DNA from: Bacteroidales bacterium
Lineage (GTDB): Bacteria; Bacteroidota; Bacteroidia; Bacteroidales; Muribaculaceae
Length of the DNA stretch: 34,379 nucleotides
Direction of reading: 5' to 3'
Assembly: GCA_900766975.1 (NCBI GenBank)
Contig: CAAFXO010000050.1
Location: forward strand, 1-34,379
Positions 16,950 through 25,460 of the stretch are shown here, piece after piece. The position numbers were made by a program, and so were the translations under genes. Every line of letters starts with the position of its first letter. Positions within the stretch are counted from its first letter, which is position 1. The notes beneath the pieces are model-generated. The model saw nothing but the letters and a program-made list of their open reading frames with translations, had not been told where the DNA came from and did no database searches.

Positions 16950-17900
16950 ATGACTCTTTCTGATCATCTTTTCACTCGATGCCGCTTGCTGAGCCCACTC
17001 CGGGTGTTGGCACTATTGCTCTGCCTCTCGATCGGCTCGGCAATATCTCTCGCACAGGAGTTTAAGGCAAATGTGGAGATCAATTCCCAGAAGATCGAGG
17101 GCACCAACCGTAGCGTCTTCGAATCGCTCAAGGAGGAAATCACCACCTATCTCAACGAAACTCGCTTCACCGACGCCACTTTCTCTCCCGTCGAACGCAT
17201 CGAGATCAATTTCTACCTCACAGTCAGCGAGTATACAGATGATCGTATCAAGGGTGACCTCCAGGTTCAGCTCATCCGTCCGGTATACAACAGCACCTAT
17301 ACCTCCACGATATTCAATTTCAAGGATAACCGCGTGGAGTTCAATTATCGTGACGGCGACCCCCTGACTTATAATGAGACGGCTCCCGAAAGCAACCTTA
17401 CTGCCATCATCGATTATTACGCCTTCCTCCTTCTGGCTCTCGATTTCGATACTTTCTCCTATCTCGGCGGCGAACGCTTCTATGAGCGGGTGCAGAGCAT
17501 CGTGCAGTATCAGCAGTCGTCGGGCGAAATCGGCTGGCGTACTTTCGAGGATAATAAGAATCGTGCTGCCGTGCTCAACTCTTATACCGATGGCAATACA
17601 TCCGGCATCCGCAGCCTTCTCTATAACTATCATCGCAAGGGACTCGACGAGATGGTTACCTCTCCTGATAAGGGTCGCGGTGTCATCACTGAGTCCCTCT
17701 CCGAAATCAAGAAAATCTATGACTCGGCTCCAATGTCAGTGGCGCTCTCCATATTCAGAGATGCAAAACTCGACGAACTGGTCAATATCTATTCCATGGC
17801 TCCCGAGACCGAACGACAGAAGGTCTACGATCTCCTCCAGCCCATCTATCCCACTGAGTCTTCTCGACTTAACAAGATAAAAAATCCGGATACGAAGTAA
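16950..17900 (+). CDS. DUF4835-type secreted protein, function unknown
   Basis: A 316-residue exported protein resembling the Bacteroidetes DUF4835 family, usually found between coaBC and recN. It has a signal peptide with hydrophobic core LLSPLRVLALLLCLSIGSAI and probable cleavage before QEFKANVEIN. The mature part contains the family-like stretches QLIRPVYNSTYTSTIFNFKD and LLALDFDTFSYLGGERFYERV. I chose the ATG at 16950. An in-frame TTG at 16932 would add six residues and overlap the coaBC stop, but the ATG gives a normal signal peptide. The C-terminus is basic (KNPDTK). The location implies an envelope role; nothing in the sequence indicates an enzyme. Confidence 0.85.
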   Translation: MTLSDHLFTRCRLLSPLRVLALLLCLSIGSAISLAQEFKANVEINSQKIEGTNRSVFESLKEEITTYLNETRFTDATFSPVERIEINFYLTVSEYTDDRIKGDLQVQLIRPVYNSTYTSTIFNFKDNRVEFNYRDGDPLTYNETAPESNLTAIIDYYAFLLLALDFDTFSYLGGERFYERVQSIVQYQQSSGEIGWRTFEDNKNRAAVLNSYTDGNTSGIRSLLYNYHRKGLDEMVTSPDKGRGVITESLSEIKKIYDSAPMSVALSIFRDAKLDELVNIYSMAPETERQKVYDLLQPIYPTESSRLNKIKNPDTK

Positions 17901-17927
17901 CCCGATTTTCATACCCCTCTTAGCGCT

Positions 17928-19622
17928 ATGCTGAAGTCTCTCGTTATCGATAATTACGCACTTATCTCCCACCTCGAATTGGAGTTCGCCCCCGGCCTCA
18001 CCATCATCACCGGTGAAACGGGTGCCGGAAAGTCGATTATCCTCGGCGCACTCTCCTTGGTGATGGGCGGACGTGCCGATACTCGCTATATCTCCGATGG
18101 CACCACCAAGTCGGTGGTCGATGCCCTCTTCGAGGATGTCGACACGGATCTCCGGCCTCTCTTCGAGGAGAAGGGTATCGATTGGTGCGACGATGGCGGT
18201 TACTCATCTATCTCCGTGCGCCGCGAGATCAGTGCCTCCGGTCGTTCCCGAGTCTTCGTCAACGACCAGCCGGTCACCCTCCAGACTCTCGCTGCCATCG
18301 CCCCGCGTCTTATCGATATTCACTCCCAACATGCCAATATCCGGATATCCGACCCCGCCGAACGCCTGCATATCGTCGACACCCTCTCCGACAATGCTGC
18401 GCTCCGCACCGAATATCAGCAGCTTTTCACCGACTATGTAGAGACTATCCATGAGATCAAGGTGAGACGCGATGCTCGCACTCGCGCTGCCGAGAATATC
18501 GATTTCCTCCGTTTCCGACTCTCCCAACTCAACACTCTCTCCCCGCGCAAGGGGGAATTGGCAGAGATAGAACGCCGCTTTGAGGCCCTCTCCGATGCCA
18601 ATGACCTCAAGGAGCGCCTTGCCGCTCTCTCCGCCCTTCTCGGCGATAACCCCGCCGGTATGCAGACGATCCTGCCCCAAGCCGCAGCACTCGCCGATAA
18701 GATCAATTTCGCTATCCTCGACCCGAAGATGACCGTCGATGTACCCTCGTCGATACCTCAACGACTCCGATCACTCCTCGCCGAGTGCCGCGATATATAT
18801 GAGACCATCGACGACCTTAATGCTTCGCTCGATACCGACCCCGCCTCGCTCGATCGTCTCTCGGCGCGAATGAACCTCTATTATGAGCAAATCCGTCAGT
18901 TCAACGTCGCCTCCGCCGATGAACTCGTCGATCTCTATGAGGATCTCAAACGCCAGGTGGCTGTCGCCGATGACTCCGATGATCATCTCCCTAAGCTCGA
19001 AAGCAAGGCGCATGCCCTCGCTGCCGACCTTAAGCGCCTCGCCGCCGACCTCTCCGAGTCGCGCCGCCAAGGGGCTCAGTGCCTCCAAAATAAAATTTGC
19101 GAGTTGGCTCGTCCCCTCGGGCTCCCCAACATCAATTTCAAGGTAGAAGTGGCTTCGCGAAAGTTATGCCCCTCCGGTCAGGATGAGGTGAAGTTCCTCT
19201 GCTCGTTCAATAAGAATGGCCAGCTCTTACCCATCGATGCTGTAGCTTCCGGTGGCGAGCTCGCCCGCACCATGCTCTCTCTCAAGGCGATAATCGCCCG
19301 CTATGTCGATCTCCCCACCATCATCTTCGATGAGGTCGACACCGGCGTGTCAGGAGAAATTGCAGATAAGATGGGCAGTATGATGCATGATATGGCTCGC
19401 AATATGCAGGTCATGGCTATTACCCACCTCCCGCAAGTCGCCGCCAAGGGCGATGCCCATTTCAAGGTCTTTAAACGCGATGAAGATGCCCGCACCATCA
19501 CCATGGTGACACCCCTCTCTCCCGAAATGCGAGTCCGCGAGATTGCTGCCATGATATCCGGCAGTGAAGTCTCCGAACAAGCCATCTCCGCCGCCAAAGC
19601 CCTTCTTACCAATAATTCTTAA
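17928..19622 (+). CDS. recN: DNA repair protein RecN
   Basis: SMC-like ATPase of 564 residues involved in double-strand break repair. Walker A GETGAGKS is at 29-36, and the Walker B region reads TIIFDEVDTGVSGE with Asp468-Glu469. The ABC signature region is SGGELARTMLSLKAII. Between the nucleotide-binding halves lies a long helical section (about 150-380) that forms the coiled coil. Length and architecture are typical. It follows the DUF4835-type gene by 27 bases and precedes rlmB by 32, all on the same strand. Confidence 0.96.
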   Translation: MLKSLVIDNYALISHLELEFAPGLTIITGETGAGKSIILGALSLVMGGRADTRYISDGTTKSVVDALFEDVDTDLRPLFEEKGIDWCDDGGYSSISVRREISASGRSRVFVNDQPVTLQTLAAIAPRLIDIHSQHANIRISDPAERLHIVDTLSDNAALRTEYQQLFTDYVETIHEIKVRRDARTRAAENIDFLRFRLSQLNTLSPRKGELAEIERRFEALSDANDLKERLAALSALLGDNPAGMQTILPQAAALADKINFAILDPKMTVDVPSSIPQRLRSLLAECRDIYETIDDLNASLDTDPASLDRLSARMNLYYEQIRQFNVASADELVDLYEDLKRQVAVADDSDDHLPKLESKAHALAADLKRLAADLSESRRQGAQCLQNKICELARPLGLPNINFKVEVASRKLCPSGQDEVKFLCSFNKNGQLLPIDAVASGGELARTMLSLKAIIARYVDLPTIIFDEVDTGVSGEIADKMGSMMHDMARNMQVMAITHLPQVAAKGDAHFKVFKRDEDARTITMVTPLSPEMRVREIAAMISGSEVSEQAISAAKALLTNNS

Positions 19623-19654
19623 CTCATAATCCCATATTTGCTCTATTACCCCCT

Positions 19655-20386
19655 ATGGATTATATCTTCGGAATAAGAGCCGTGATCGAAGCCATCGATG
19701 CCGGCAAAAGTATAGATAAAGTATTCATACGCAAGGATCTCGGCGGAGACCTCGCTCGCGAGTTGCTCGCCAAAATCCGACAGTTCGACATCCTGACCCA
19801 GCGCGTCCCTCAGGAGCGCCTCAATCGCATCACTTCCAAGAATCATCAGGGGGTCATCGCCCAGATCTCTCCCGTGACTTATCATCGCCTCGATCATCTC
19901 CTCCCTGCTCTTTATGAGGATGGTGCCAACCCTTTCTTGCTCGTTTTAGACGGACTCACCGATATCCGCAATTTCGGTGCTATCGCCCGCACTGCCGATT
20001 GCTCCGGAGTCAATGGCATTGTCATCCCCAAGCGCAATAGCGTCTCGGTCACCGCCGATGCTGTCAAAACGTCTGCCGGCGCTCTTTTCTACATCCCTGT
20101 TTGCCGCGAAAATGACCTCGTTGCTGCTGTCAGATTCCTTAAGGATTCCGGTATCAAGGTCGTGGCTGCAACCGAGAAGGCTTCCACCCTCTACACCGAT
20201 TGCGATTTTTCTGTGCCTACTGCCGTAGTCATGGGTAGCGAGGATGTCGGCATCTCCGATGAGGTGCTGAGACTCTGCGACCAACTCGTGGCTATACCGA
20301 TGCAGGGGAATATCGGATCGCTAAATGTCTCGGTCGCTGCCGGCGTCATGATGTATGAAGTGGTGCGCCAACGTGGCAATTTGTAG
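19655..20386 (+). CDS. rlmB: 23S rRNA 2'-O-ribose methyltransferase, RlmB/TrmH (SpoU) family
   Basis: SPOUT-class methyltransferase of 243 residues, most similar in pattern to RlmB, which methylates the ribose of G2251 in 23S rRNA (E. coli numbering). An N-terminal substrate-binding domain (FGIRAVIEAIDAGKSIDKVFI) is followed by the knotted domain with motif 1 LTDIRNFGAIARTAD, motif 2 VVMGSEDVGIS and motif 3 IPMQGNIGSLNVSVAAGV. The 2'-O-methyl class is clear; the exact target nucleotide is inferred from family. The nusB -33 box starts 6 bases after its stop. Confidence 0.92.
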   Translation: MDYIFGIRAVIEAIDAGKSIDKVFIRKDLGGDLARELLAKIRQFDILTQRVPQERLNRITSKNHQGVIAQISPVTYHRLDHLLPALYEDGANPFLLVLDGLTDIRNFGAIARTADCSGVNGIVIPKRNSVSVTADAVKTSAGALFYIPVCRENDLVAAVRFLKDSGIKVVAATEKASTLYTDCDFSVPTAVVMGSEDVGISDEVLRLCDQLVAIPMQGNIGSLNVSVAAGVMMYEVVRQRGNL

Positions 20387-20391
20387 AAAAA

Positions 20392-20423
20392 TTTGCATAC
20401 GTCACAATTAAAGTGTAACTTTG
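20392..20423 (+). promoter_or_regulatory. Promoter of the nusB-yajC-ybbR-coaE operon
   Basis: Consensus layout: TTTG (20392-20395), 20-base spacer, TAACTTTG (20416-20423), 92 bases before the nusB ATG. The leader contains a perfect small hairpin, GGTGT (20444-20448) with ACACC (20453-20457). Confidence 0.87.
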
Positions 20424-20515
20424 TGTCGGCAAGTGGCAAACAGGGTGTTTCGACACCTTCCCTTATATCCTCTTTCCACCCCATTTATCTGAATCTGAAT
20501 TTATCATAAAGAGTT

Positions 20516-21919
20516 ATGATCAACCGTATTTTAATACGTATCAAAGTAATACAGACGCTCTATTCGTTTCTGTTAGTCGAAAAGAAATTCACGCTCGAGC
20601 ACACTCCCTCGGCACCCACCAAGGAGAAACGCTTCTCTTTCGCCCTCTATCAGGATTTGCTCTTGCTTATTATCAAGGTGGCGGAATCTGTGGAGCGACG
20701 CCCCGGCGATCGTCCCCTCATCAATACTCGCTTTATCTCTCGACTACTTATCGATGAGACCGTCAAGCAGATGATCGAAAATAGCCGCTCTGCTGCTCCT
20801 CAACTCCTCGATGCCCTTGCCCCTGTGGCTGAGGCTGTCAAGGAGTCCGGTTTGTATAAGAATTATCTTAAGGATCTGAGCAAAAATCATAATGCTCCCG
20901 AGGAAAATCTTTGGAGCGATCTTTTCAACTTCGTTATCATCAAGGAGCCGACTCTCCTCTCTCTGATCTCCCAACGTGAGCATTATACCCTCAAGGGTCT
21001 GGAACGTATGAAGGAGATGATGAACCGCACTTTCGTCAATTTCCTTACTTCGCAAGACAATGTGCTCGATGTCCTCAGAGCTCTCGAGAATGGCCTTAAT
21101 ATGTCGCGTCAACTCTATATGCGACTCCTCTATCTCCCGGTCGAACTTACCGACCTCGAAGAGCGTCTCCTCGATGAGGCTCGGCATAAACACCTCCCTA
21201 CCGAACAGGATATCAACCCCAATCTCCGCTTCGTGGAGAATCAGGCTGTCGACGTGCTCCGCAATGACCCTGTTCTCCTCAAGTATATCCGCGATAATAA
21301 GATCTCTTGGTATGACGAGGACCCGATCATGATCCACAAGCTCCTCGACGCCGTCAAGTCTTCCGATATGTATGCCTATTACATGTCGCTCCCATCTACC
21401 TCTGCGGCTGACGATGCTGCTTTCCTCAGAGACCTCTATCGCCATATCATCTTCACCAACCCCGATTTCCTCGACTGCTTGGAGAGCATGTCTGTGTTCT
21501 GGAATGATGATATCGATATCCTCTCGACTTTCGTACTCAAGTCGATACGTCGCATCGAGAATGGCGATTGCCTTAACGTCGTGCTCGATAAGTATAAGGA
21601 TGAGGAGGATGCTCGTTTCGGCGCCGAACTGATCCGTGCTATATATAATAATAAGGAGCAGTATCGCCTCCTTATCGATGAGGCTGTCTCCGGTTCTAAC
21701 TGGGATAAGGATCGTCTTGCATTCATGGATATCGTGATCCTCGAGACTGCTATAGCCGAAATCCTCAATTTCCCCAAGATCCCTATTCAGGTGAGCGTCA
21801 ATGAGTATATCGAGATGGCTAAGAGTTATTCCACTCCTCGCAGTGGCCAGTTCGTGCATGGCATCCTCGGCTCGATCATCTCCCGCCTCCAGAAGGAGAA
21901 TAAACTCCGCCCCGTCTGA
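20516..21919 (+). CDS. nusB: NusB-like transcription antitermination factor with duplicated N-terminal region
   Basis: NusB supports transcription antitermination of rRNA operons by binding boxA RNA with S10. The C-terminal NusB domain is clear: WNDDIDIL (329-336), WDKDRLAFMDIVILETAIAEIL (396-417), then VSVNEYIEMAKSYSTPRSGQFVHGILGSII (427-456). Residues about 200-322 are the helical N-terminal extension usual in Bacteroidetes. Unusually, residues 44-150 look like a second, diverged copy: LLDALAPVAEAVKESGLYKNYL aligns with HKLLDAVKSSDMYAYYM, and LWSDLFNFVIIKEPTLLSL with FLRDLYRHIIFTNPDFLDC. As I recall, Bacteroides NusB is about 308 residues with one copy; this one has 467. The MINRILIRIKVIQTLYSF start is conserved. 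It leads the yajC-coaE operon. Confidence 0.9.
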   Translation: MINRILIRIKVIQTLYSFLLVEKKFTLEHTPSAPTKEKRFSFALYQDLLLLIIKVAESVERRPGDRPLINTRFISRLLIDETVKQMIENSRSAAPQLLDALAPVAEAVKESGLYKNYLKDLSKNHNAPEENLWSDLFNFVIIKEPTLLSLISQREHYTLKGLERMKEMMNRTFVNFLTSQDNVLDVLRALENGLNMSRQLYMRLLYLPVELTDLEERLLDEARHKHLPTEQDINPNLRFVENQAVDVLRNDPVLLKYIRDNKISWYDEDPIMIHKLLDAVKSSDMYAYYMSLPSTSAADDAAFLRDLYRHIIFTNPDFLDCLESMSVFWNDDIDILSTFVLKSIRRIENGDCLNVVLDKYKDEEDARFGAELIRAIYNNKEQYRLLIDEAVSGSNWDKDRLAFMDIVILETAIAEILNFPKIPIQVSVNEYIEMAKSYSTPRSGQFVHGILGSIISRLQKENKLRPV

Positions 21920-21929
21920 ATTACAGCTT

Positions 21930-21956
21930 ATTAGCCCCATTAGCCCCATTAGCCCT
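21930..21956 (+). repeat. Three tandem 9-base repeats
   Basis: ATTAGCCCC occurs three times in a row (the last copy ends in T) between nusB and yajC. Similar CCCCATTA words follow to 21980. It is a short simple repeat with no evident signal. Confidence 0.75.
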
Positions 21957-22009
21957 ATAGGCACCATAAACCCCATTAACTGAATTTTAATTAACACCAA
22001 AATAATATT

Positions 22010-22333
22010 ATGAATATTCTTAATGCAATCTTGCTGCAGCAGGCCCAAGGTGGCGGCTGGTCCGGCATCCTTATGATTGTGGCTATGATCGCCATCTTCT
22101 ATTTCGTTATGATTCGTCCTCAGTCCAAGCGTCAGAAGGATCTGAAGAAGCAACGCGATGCTATGAAGAAGGGCGACCGTGTCGTATCTGCCGGTGGCAT
22201 CCATGGCAAGATCCGTAGCGTCGAGGCTGATACAGCCATCGTCGAGGTCTCCGAGGGGGTTACCCTCAAGTTTGACAAGGGTTCTCTCTTCCTCGTTAGC
22301 GATGAGAGCAAGGAGGAAGCCCTCAAGAAGTAA
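22010..22333 (+). CDS. yajC: Preprotein translocase accessory subunit YajC
   Basis: Single-pass inner-membrane protein of 107 residues that joins SecDF in the Sec translocon holo-complex. The membrane helix GILMIVAMIAIFYFVMI (about 19-35) is followed by the family motif RPQSKRQKDLKKQRDAMKKGDRVVSAGGIHGKI. The beta domain IVEVSEGVTLKFDKGSLFLV closes the protein. It lies 90 bases after nusB and 31 bases before the YbbR-like gene. Confidence 0.96.
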   Translation: MNILNAILLQQAQGGGWSGILMIVAMIAIFYFVMIRPQSKRQKDLKKQRDAMKKGDRVVSAGGIHGKIRSVEADTAIVEVSEGVTLKFDKGSLFLVSDESKEEALKK

Positions 22334-22364
22334 TCAAGTCTGATTTTTATCATTCCACATCGAC

Positions 22365-23342
22365 GTGGGCACTCGTGTAGAAAATATCAAGGCTCTGTGG
22401 CGACGGATCAAGGCTTCGTCGAGGTCGCACGATGCCTTGATGTTTCTCGTTTTTGTGGTGATCGCTGCCGTTTTCTGGTTCATTACCGCCCTCAATGAGA
22501 GTGTCTCGCAGTCGTTTGAGGTGCAGTTCTCCATCCGCAATATCCCCGATTCGGTGACTTTTATCACCGACCCTCCCACCGATTTCCATGTCTCTCTCCG
22601 CGACAAGGGCACCAACATCCTTCGCAGCGGTGTGTTCAAGAATCCGGTGGTAGAAGTCAATTTCGAGGATTATGCTCGCCAGGGTGTCTTCCGCATCTCT
22701 GCCTCCGACCTTAATGCTGAGATCAAGGCTGATATTGGCTATAATGCCTCTATCTCCGGCATCTCGATCGATTCGCTCCGACTATATTACACCGACCAGC
22801 CGGGTCGACGCGTACCTATCGTGGTGCAGTCTGACCTCACCGCGGCTTCCGGTTATGTCATCAGCGGCAACCCGACGCCGGTCAAGGGCTCGGTGCTCGC
22901 ATTCTCGATCCGCGATGAGGCTGATACTCTCCGCCGTGTCTACACCAAGAAGGTGGTCAAGAAGGATCTGTCGCAGTCTACCGTTGTCTCCGTGCCGATT
23001 ATTGCTCCGGCTAATGTCAAACTCATCCCCTCAGAGATTGAGGTCCGTATCAATGTCGAACCTTTGGTGCGTAAGGAAACTTACATCCGCGTTGATGTCG
23101 ACAATATCCCTGCCGGCGAGAGGCTCCTCTTGTTCCCCAATAGCGTTCCGGTGTCGTTCTATGTCCCGATGAGTCGTTTTAATGATGATTCGTTCCCGAT
23201 CCGTGTCTATGTCGATTATCAAGATACTTACAAGACTCCCGGCTCGCGAATCCCGCTCTATCTGGTCGATAGTTCCGGTGCTCTTATCAATCCCTCGCTC
23301 TCTACAGACAGCGTGGAGTATACTCTGGTCAAGAAGAAATGA
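22365..23342 (+). CDS. YbbR-like domain membrane-anchored protein
   Basis: A 325-residue protein with one N-terminal membrane segment (LMFLVFVVIAAVFWFITAL, about 25-43) and a large extracytoplasmic part made of beta-rich YbbR-like units. These are suggested by repeated patterns such as RRVPIVVQSDLTAASGYVISGNPTPV. In Firmicutes YbbR (CdaR) regulates the diadenylate cyclase CdaA; no cyclase gene is nearby, so that role is not claimed. The start is GTG at 22365, since the next in-frame ATG lies at the edge of the membrane helix and would lose the positive N-terminus (LWRRIKASSRS). It overlaps coaE by 4 bases (ATGA). Confidence 0.85.
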   Translation: MGTRVENIKALWRRIKASSRSHDALMFLVFVVIAAVFWFITALNESVSQSFEVQFSIRNIPDSVTFITDPPTDFHVSLRDKGTNILRSGVFKNPVVEVNFEDYARQGVFRISASDLNAEIKADIGYNASISGISIDSLRLYYTDQPGRRVPIVVQSDLTAASGYVISGNPTPVKGSVLAFSIRDEADTLRRVYTKKVVKKDLSQSTVVSVPIIAPANVKLIPSEIEVRINVEPLVRKETYIRVDVDNIPAGERLLLFPNSVPVSFYVPMSRFNDDSFPIRVYVDYQDTYKTPGSRIPLYLVDSSGALINPSLSTDSVEYTLVKKK

Positions 23343-23911
23343 TAGGCATTACAGGTGGCATAGGTGCAGGCAAAAGTGTGGTATCTCGCCTACTTCGGGC
23401 TAAGGGGCTGCCGGTATATGATTGCGATTCGCAGGCAAAGCGCATTCTCAATGAGTCGCCGCAGCTTCGCGAGGCCATCGCTCGGCGCTTCGGTAGCCAT
23501 TGCATCTCCCCCGAGGGGATGATAGTCACTAAGGAGCTGGCGAAGATCATCTTTCATGATTCGGAAGCACGTCTGTGGCTCAACCATCTGGTGCATAGCG
23601 CTGTCAGAGAGGATGTGGCTCGTTTCGCCGATAGATATCCCGATCCGGTATTCGTGGAGTCGGCGATCATGAAGACAAGTCGTCTCTATCTGCAACTCGA
23701 TGCTATGTGGGTGGTCACCGCCCCCGAGGAGCTACGCATCGAGCGCAGCTGTCGGCGAGATGGTGCCGACGCCGAGCAGGTCAAAGCACGAATCGATGCC
23801 CAGCGTGGCGAGTTCGCCGATTTCGGCGATATCCCGGTGGCGATGATATATAATGATGACTCCCATTCGCTGTTGACGCAGGTCGATAGCCTCCTCGCTC
23901 CTCTTTTGTAA
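23339..23911 (+). CDS. coaE: Dephospho-CoA kinase
   Basis: Catalyses the last step of coenzyme A synthesis, phosphorylating the 3'-hydroxyl of dephospho-CoA with ATP. It has 190 residues. The P-loop GGIGAGKS is at 6-13, followed by YDCDSQAKRIL (substrate region), HSAVREDVARF, VFVESAIM and the lid-like RRDGADAEQVKARIDAQ. The start overlaps the YbbR-like stop (ATGA), indicating coupled translation. Together with coaBC, two CoA-pathway genes lie in this window but in different transcription units. Confidence 0.95.
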   Translation: MIGITGGIGAGKSVVSRLLRAKGLPVYDCDSQAKRILNESPQLREAIARRFGSHCISPEGMIVTKELAKIIFHDSEARLWLNHLVHSAVREDVARFADRYPDPVFVESAIMKTSRLYLQLDAMWVVTAPEELRIERSCRRDGADAEQVKARIDAQRGEFADFGDIPVAMIYNDDSHSLLTQVDSLLAPLL

Positions 23912-23953
23912 TAGTAGTTTATTATTTTTTGAACATATAATTCTGTTTATATT

Positions 23954-24388
23954 ATGCTTAGAGAAATTATATCTATCAGCGGTAAGCCCGGTCTTTTCAA
24001 GATTATCAATCAAGCCAAGGGCTCTCTGATCGTCGAGGAACTTGGCTCAGGTCGCCGTTTCCCCGCTCAAAGTCGTGACAAACTTATCGGCCTCGGTGAT
24101 ATCGCCATGTATACCGAGTCCGGCGACACCCCTCTGGGTGAGATCCTCGATAAGGTCTTCGCTCATTGCCAAGGTCAGCCCATCGATGTTAAGGCTCTCG
24201 TTGCATCTAAGGGCTTGAAGGATTTGTTTGCCGAGATCGTCACCGATTTCGATCGCGATCGTGTCCATGACAGTGATGTCAAGAAGCTCTTCACTTGGTA
24301 TAACATCCTCATCGGAGCCGGCTTCGATAAGTTTACCAAGGAGGAGGAGAAGAAGGAAACCGCCGACTCTGAGTCTGCTGCTGAGTAA
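23954..24388 (+). CDS. DUF5606-type conserved Bacteroidetes protein, function unknown
   Basis: A 144-residue soluble protein with the start MLREIISISGKPGLFKIINQ and the segments SLIVEELGSGRRFPAQSRDKLIGLGDIAMYT and FTWYNILIGAGFDKF. These match the DUF5606 family as I know it, usually next to coaE in Bacteroidales. The N-terminus looks like a small beta barrel that could bind nucleic acid or protein, but no catalytic residues stand out. The C-terminal tail is acidic (EEEKKETADSESAAE). It lies 42 bases after coaE, probably on the same transcript. Confidence 0.85.
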   Translation: MLREIISISGKPGLFKIINQAKGSLIVEELGSGRRFPAQSRDKLIGLGDIAMYTESGDTPLGEILDKVFAHCQGQPIDVKALVASKGLKDLFAEIVTDFDRDRVHDSDVKKLFTWYNILIGAGFDKFTKEEEKKETADSESAAE

Positions 24389-24404
24389 GATGCTCTCTTC
24401 GCTT

Positions 24405-24431
24405 AGAGTGCGTTCCTTAGAGAGCGCTCTT
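24405..24431 (-). repeat. Inverted copies of the dispersed 14-base repeat
   Basis: The minus strand carries AAGGAACGCACTCT (24405-24418) next to a degenerate unit with AGAGCGCTCT (24421-24430), which is itself a perfect palindrome. Together they can fold into a hairpin (24403-24411 with 24424-24432, one mismatch) between the DUF5606-type and acyltransferase genes. Confidence 0.65.
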
Positions 24432-24449
24432 ATATCCGATAAGACAAGG

Positions 24450-25460
24450 ATGCGTGAGTCCGCTATGGAGGCTCTACGCATCCTTGCCATGTCTATGATC
24501 GTCTGCGGTCATTTCATCACCCATGGCGTCAAACTTCTCAAGGCGAATCAAGCCCTCTATTATTGCCTCGAACCCTGGATGATATGTGGCGTCAATCTCT
24601 TTTTCCTTATCTCCGGATGGTTTGGCATCCGACTCTCGCTCCGCTCGCTGGTGAAGCTGGTCACTACCACTGCTTTCTTCATCGCTGTAAGCCTGTTGAT
24701 TCTCCTCCTCTTCGGTGCTGACATCCCTAAAGGGGCTTTTGCCGATTTGATCTTCTTTCCGGTGAGTCGTGGCAGATATTGGTTTATAATGGTATATATG
24801 GCGCTGATGCTTGTCTCTCCGCTTCTCAATGAGGGTATACGTCATCTTCCGCTACGCTCGCTTTCCATCCTGGTGCTGACTCTGTTCCTCTTTAGTTGCT
24901 ATGGTTGCTGGTATGGCAATAATTATGTCAGTTTCAATGGCTACACCATCATGCAGGCGATCTTCCTTTATGTCTTGGCGGCATGGCTCCGCCTTATCTC
25001 CGGTCGATTGGAGCGTGTGCCCCGTTTTGTCTGGCCGGCCTCGTTTGTCGGCTTGATCGTGTTGGATTGTGTTATCGGCTATTTCACACGATTCAGTGAA
25101 CTTTTCGATTACAATGCCCCCTTGGTGGTGTTGGCATCAGTGTCGTTATTTCTATATTTCAGCCGCATCAGTTTTCGCAATGGTGTGGTCAATGCAATCG
25201 CTACAGCCTCATTCGGCTGCTACCTCCTTCAGGATGGATATGCCGGCCGACAACTGCTATATCCCGCCATCCGCCGCCTCTACCTCTACCTCTTCGACAC
25301 CTACGCCACACCGACGGCAGTCACCCTAATAACCCTCACCATAATAGCCTCCGTAGCAGCCATCTGGTTAGCCTCAATCCTCCTAACCCCCATAGCCACC
25401 CGACTCGCCACCCGGCTCGCCACCCTCACCGAGCGACTATGGCGTCGTCTTGGCTATTAG
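24450..25460 (+). CDS. Membrane acyltransferase, acyltransferase-3 (OafA-like) family
   Basis: Polytopic membrane protein of 336 residues of the family that transfers acyl groups to sugars or lipids of the cell surface. The start of the family pattern is clear: RESAMEALRILAMSMIVCGHF with the conserved His22, then GVNLFFLISGWFGI and about ten hydrophobic segments. I prefer the ATG at 24450. The frame is open upstream to 24228, but that part overlaps the DUF5606-type gene and reads like out-of-frame sequence; 24390 is another possible ATG but would place the 14-base repeats inside the gene. The last ~200 bases are markedly poorer in G than the rest. It converges with and overlaps the S41 gene by 24 bases. 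The acceptor is unknown. Confidence 0.85.
   Translation: MRESAMEALRILAMSMIVCGHFITHGVKLLKANQALYYCLEPWMICGVNLFFLISGWFGIRLSLRSLVKLVTTTAFFIAVSLLILLLFGADIPKGAFADLIFFPVSRGRYWFIMVYMALMLVSPLLNEGIRHLPLRSLSILVLTLFLFSCYGCWYGNNYVSFNGYTIMQAIFLYVLAAWLRLISGRLERVPRFVWPASFVGLIVLDCVIGYFTRFSELFDYNAPLVVLASVSLFLYFSRISFRNGVVNAIATASFGCYLLQDGYAGRQLLYPAIRRLYLYLFDTYATPTAVTLITLTIIASVAAIWLASILLTPIATRLATRLATLTERLWRRLGY

Noticed and set aside
20423..20460. Attenuator upstream of nusB (alternative hairpins GTGTCG/CGACAC and GGTGT/ACACC)
   Set aside because: The first arm lies before the predicted transcription start, so both structures could not compete in the same RNA, and the T-run is weak.
24228..24449. Upstream extension of the acyltransferase frame
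   Set aside because: It overlaps the DUF5606-type gene out of frame, reads as serine/arginine-rich low-complexity sequence, and runs through the 14-base repeats. The family start fits 24450.
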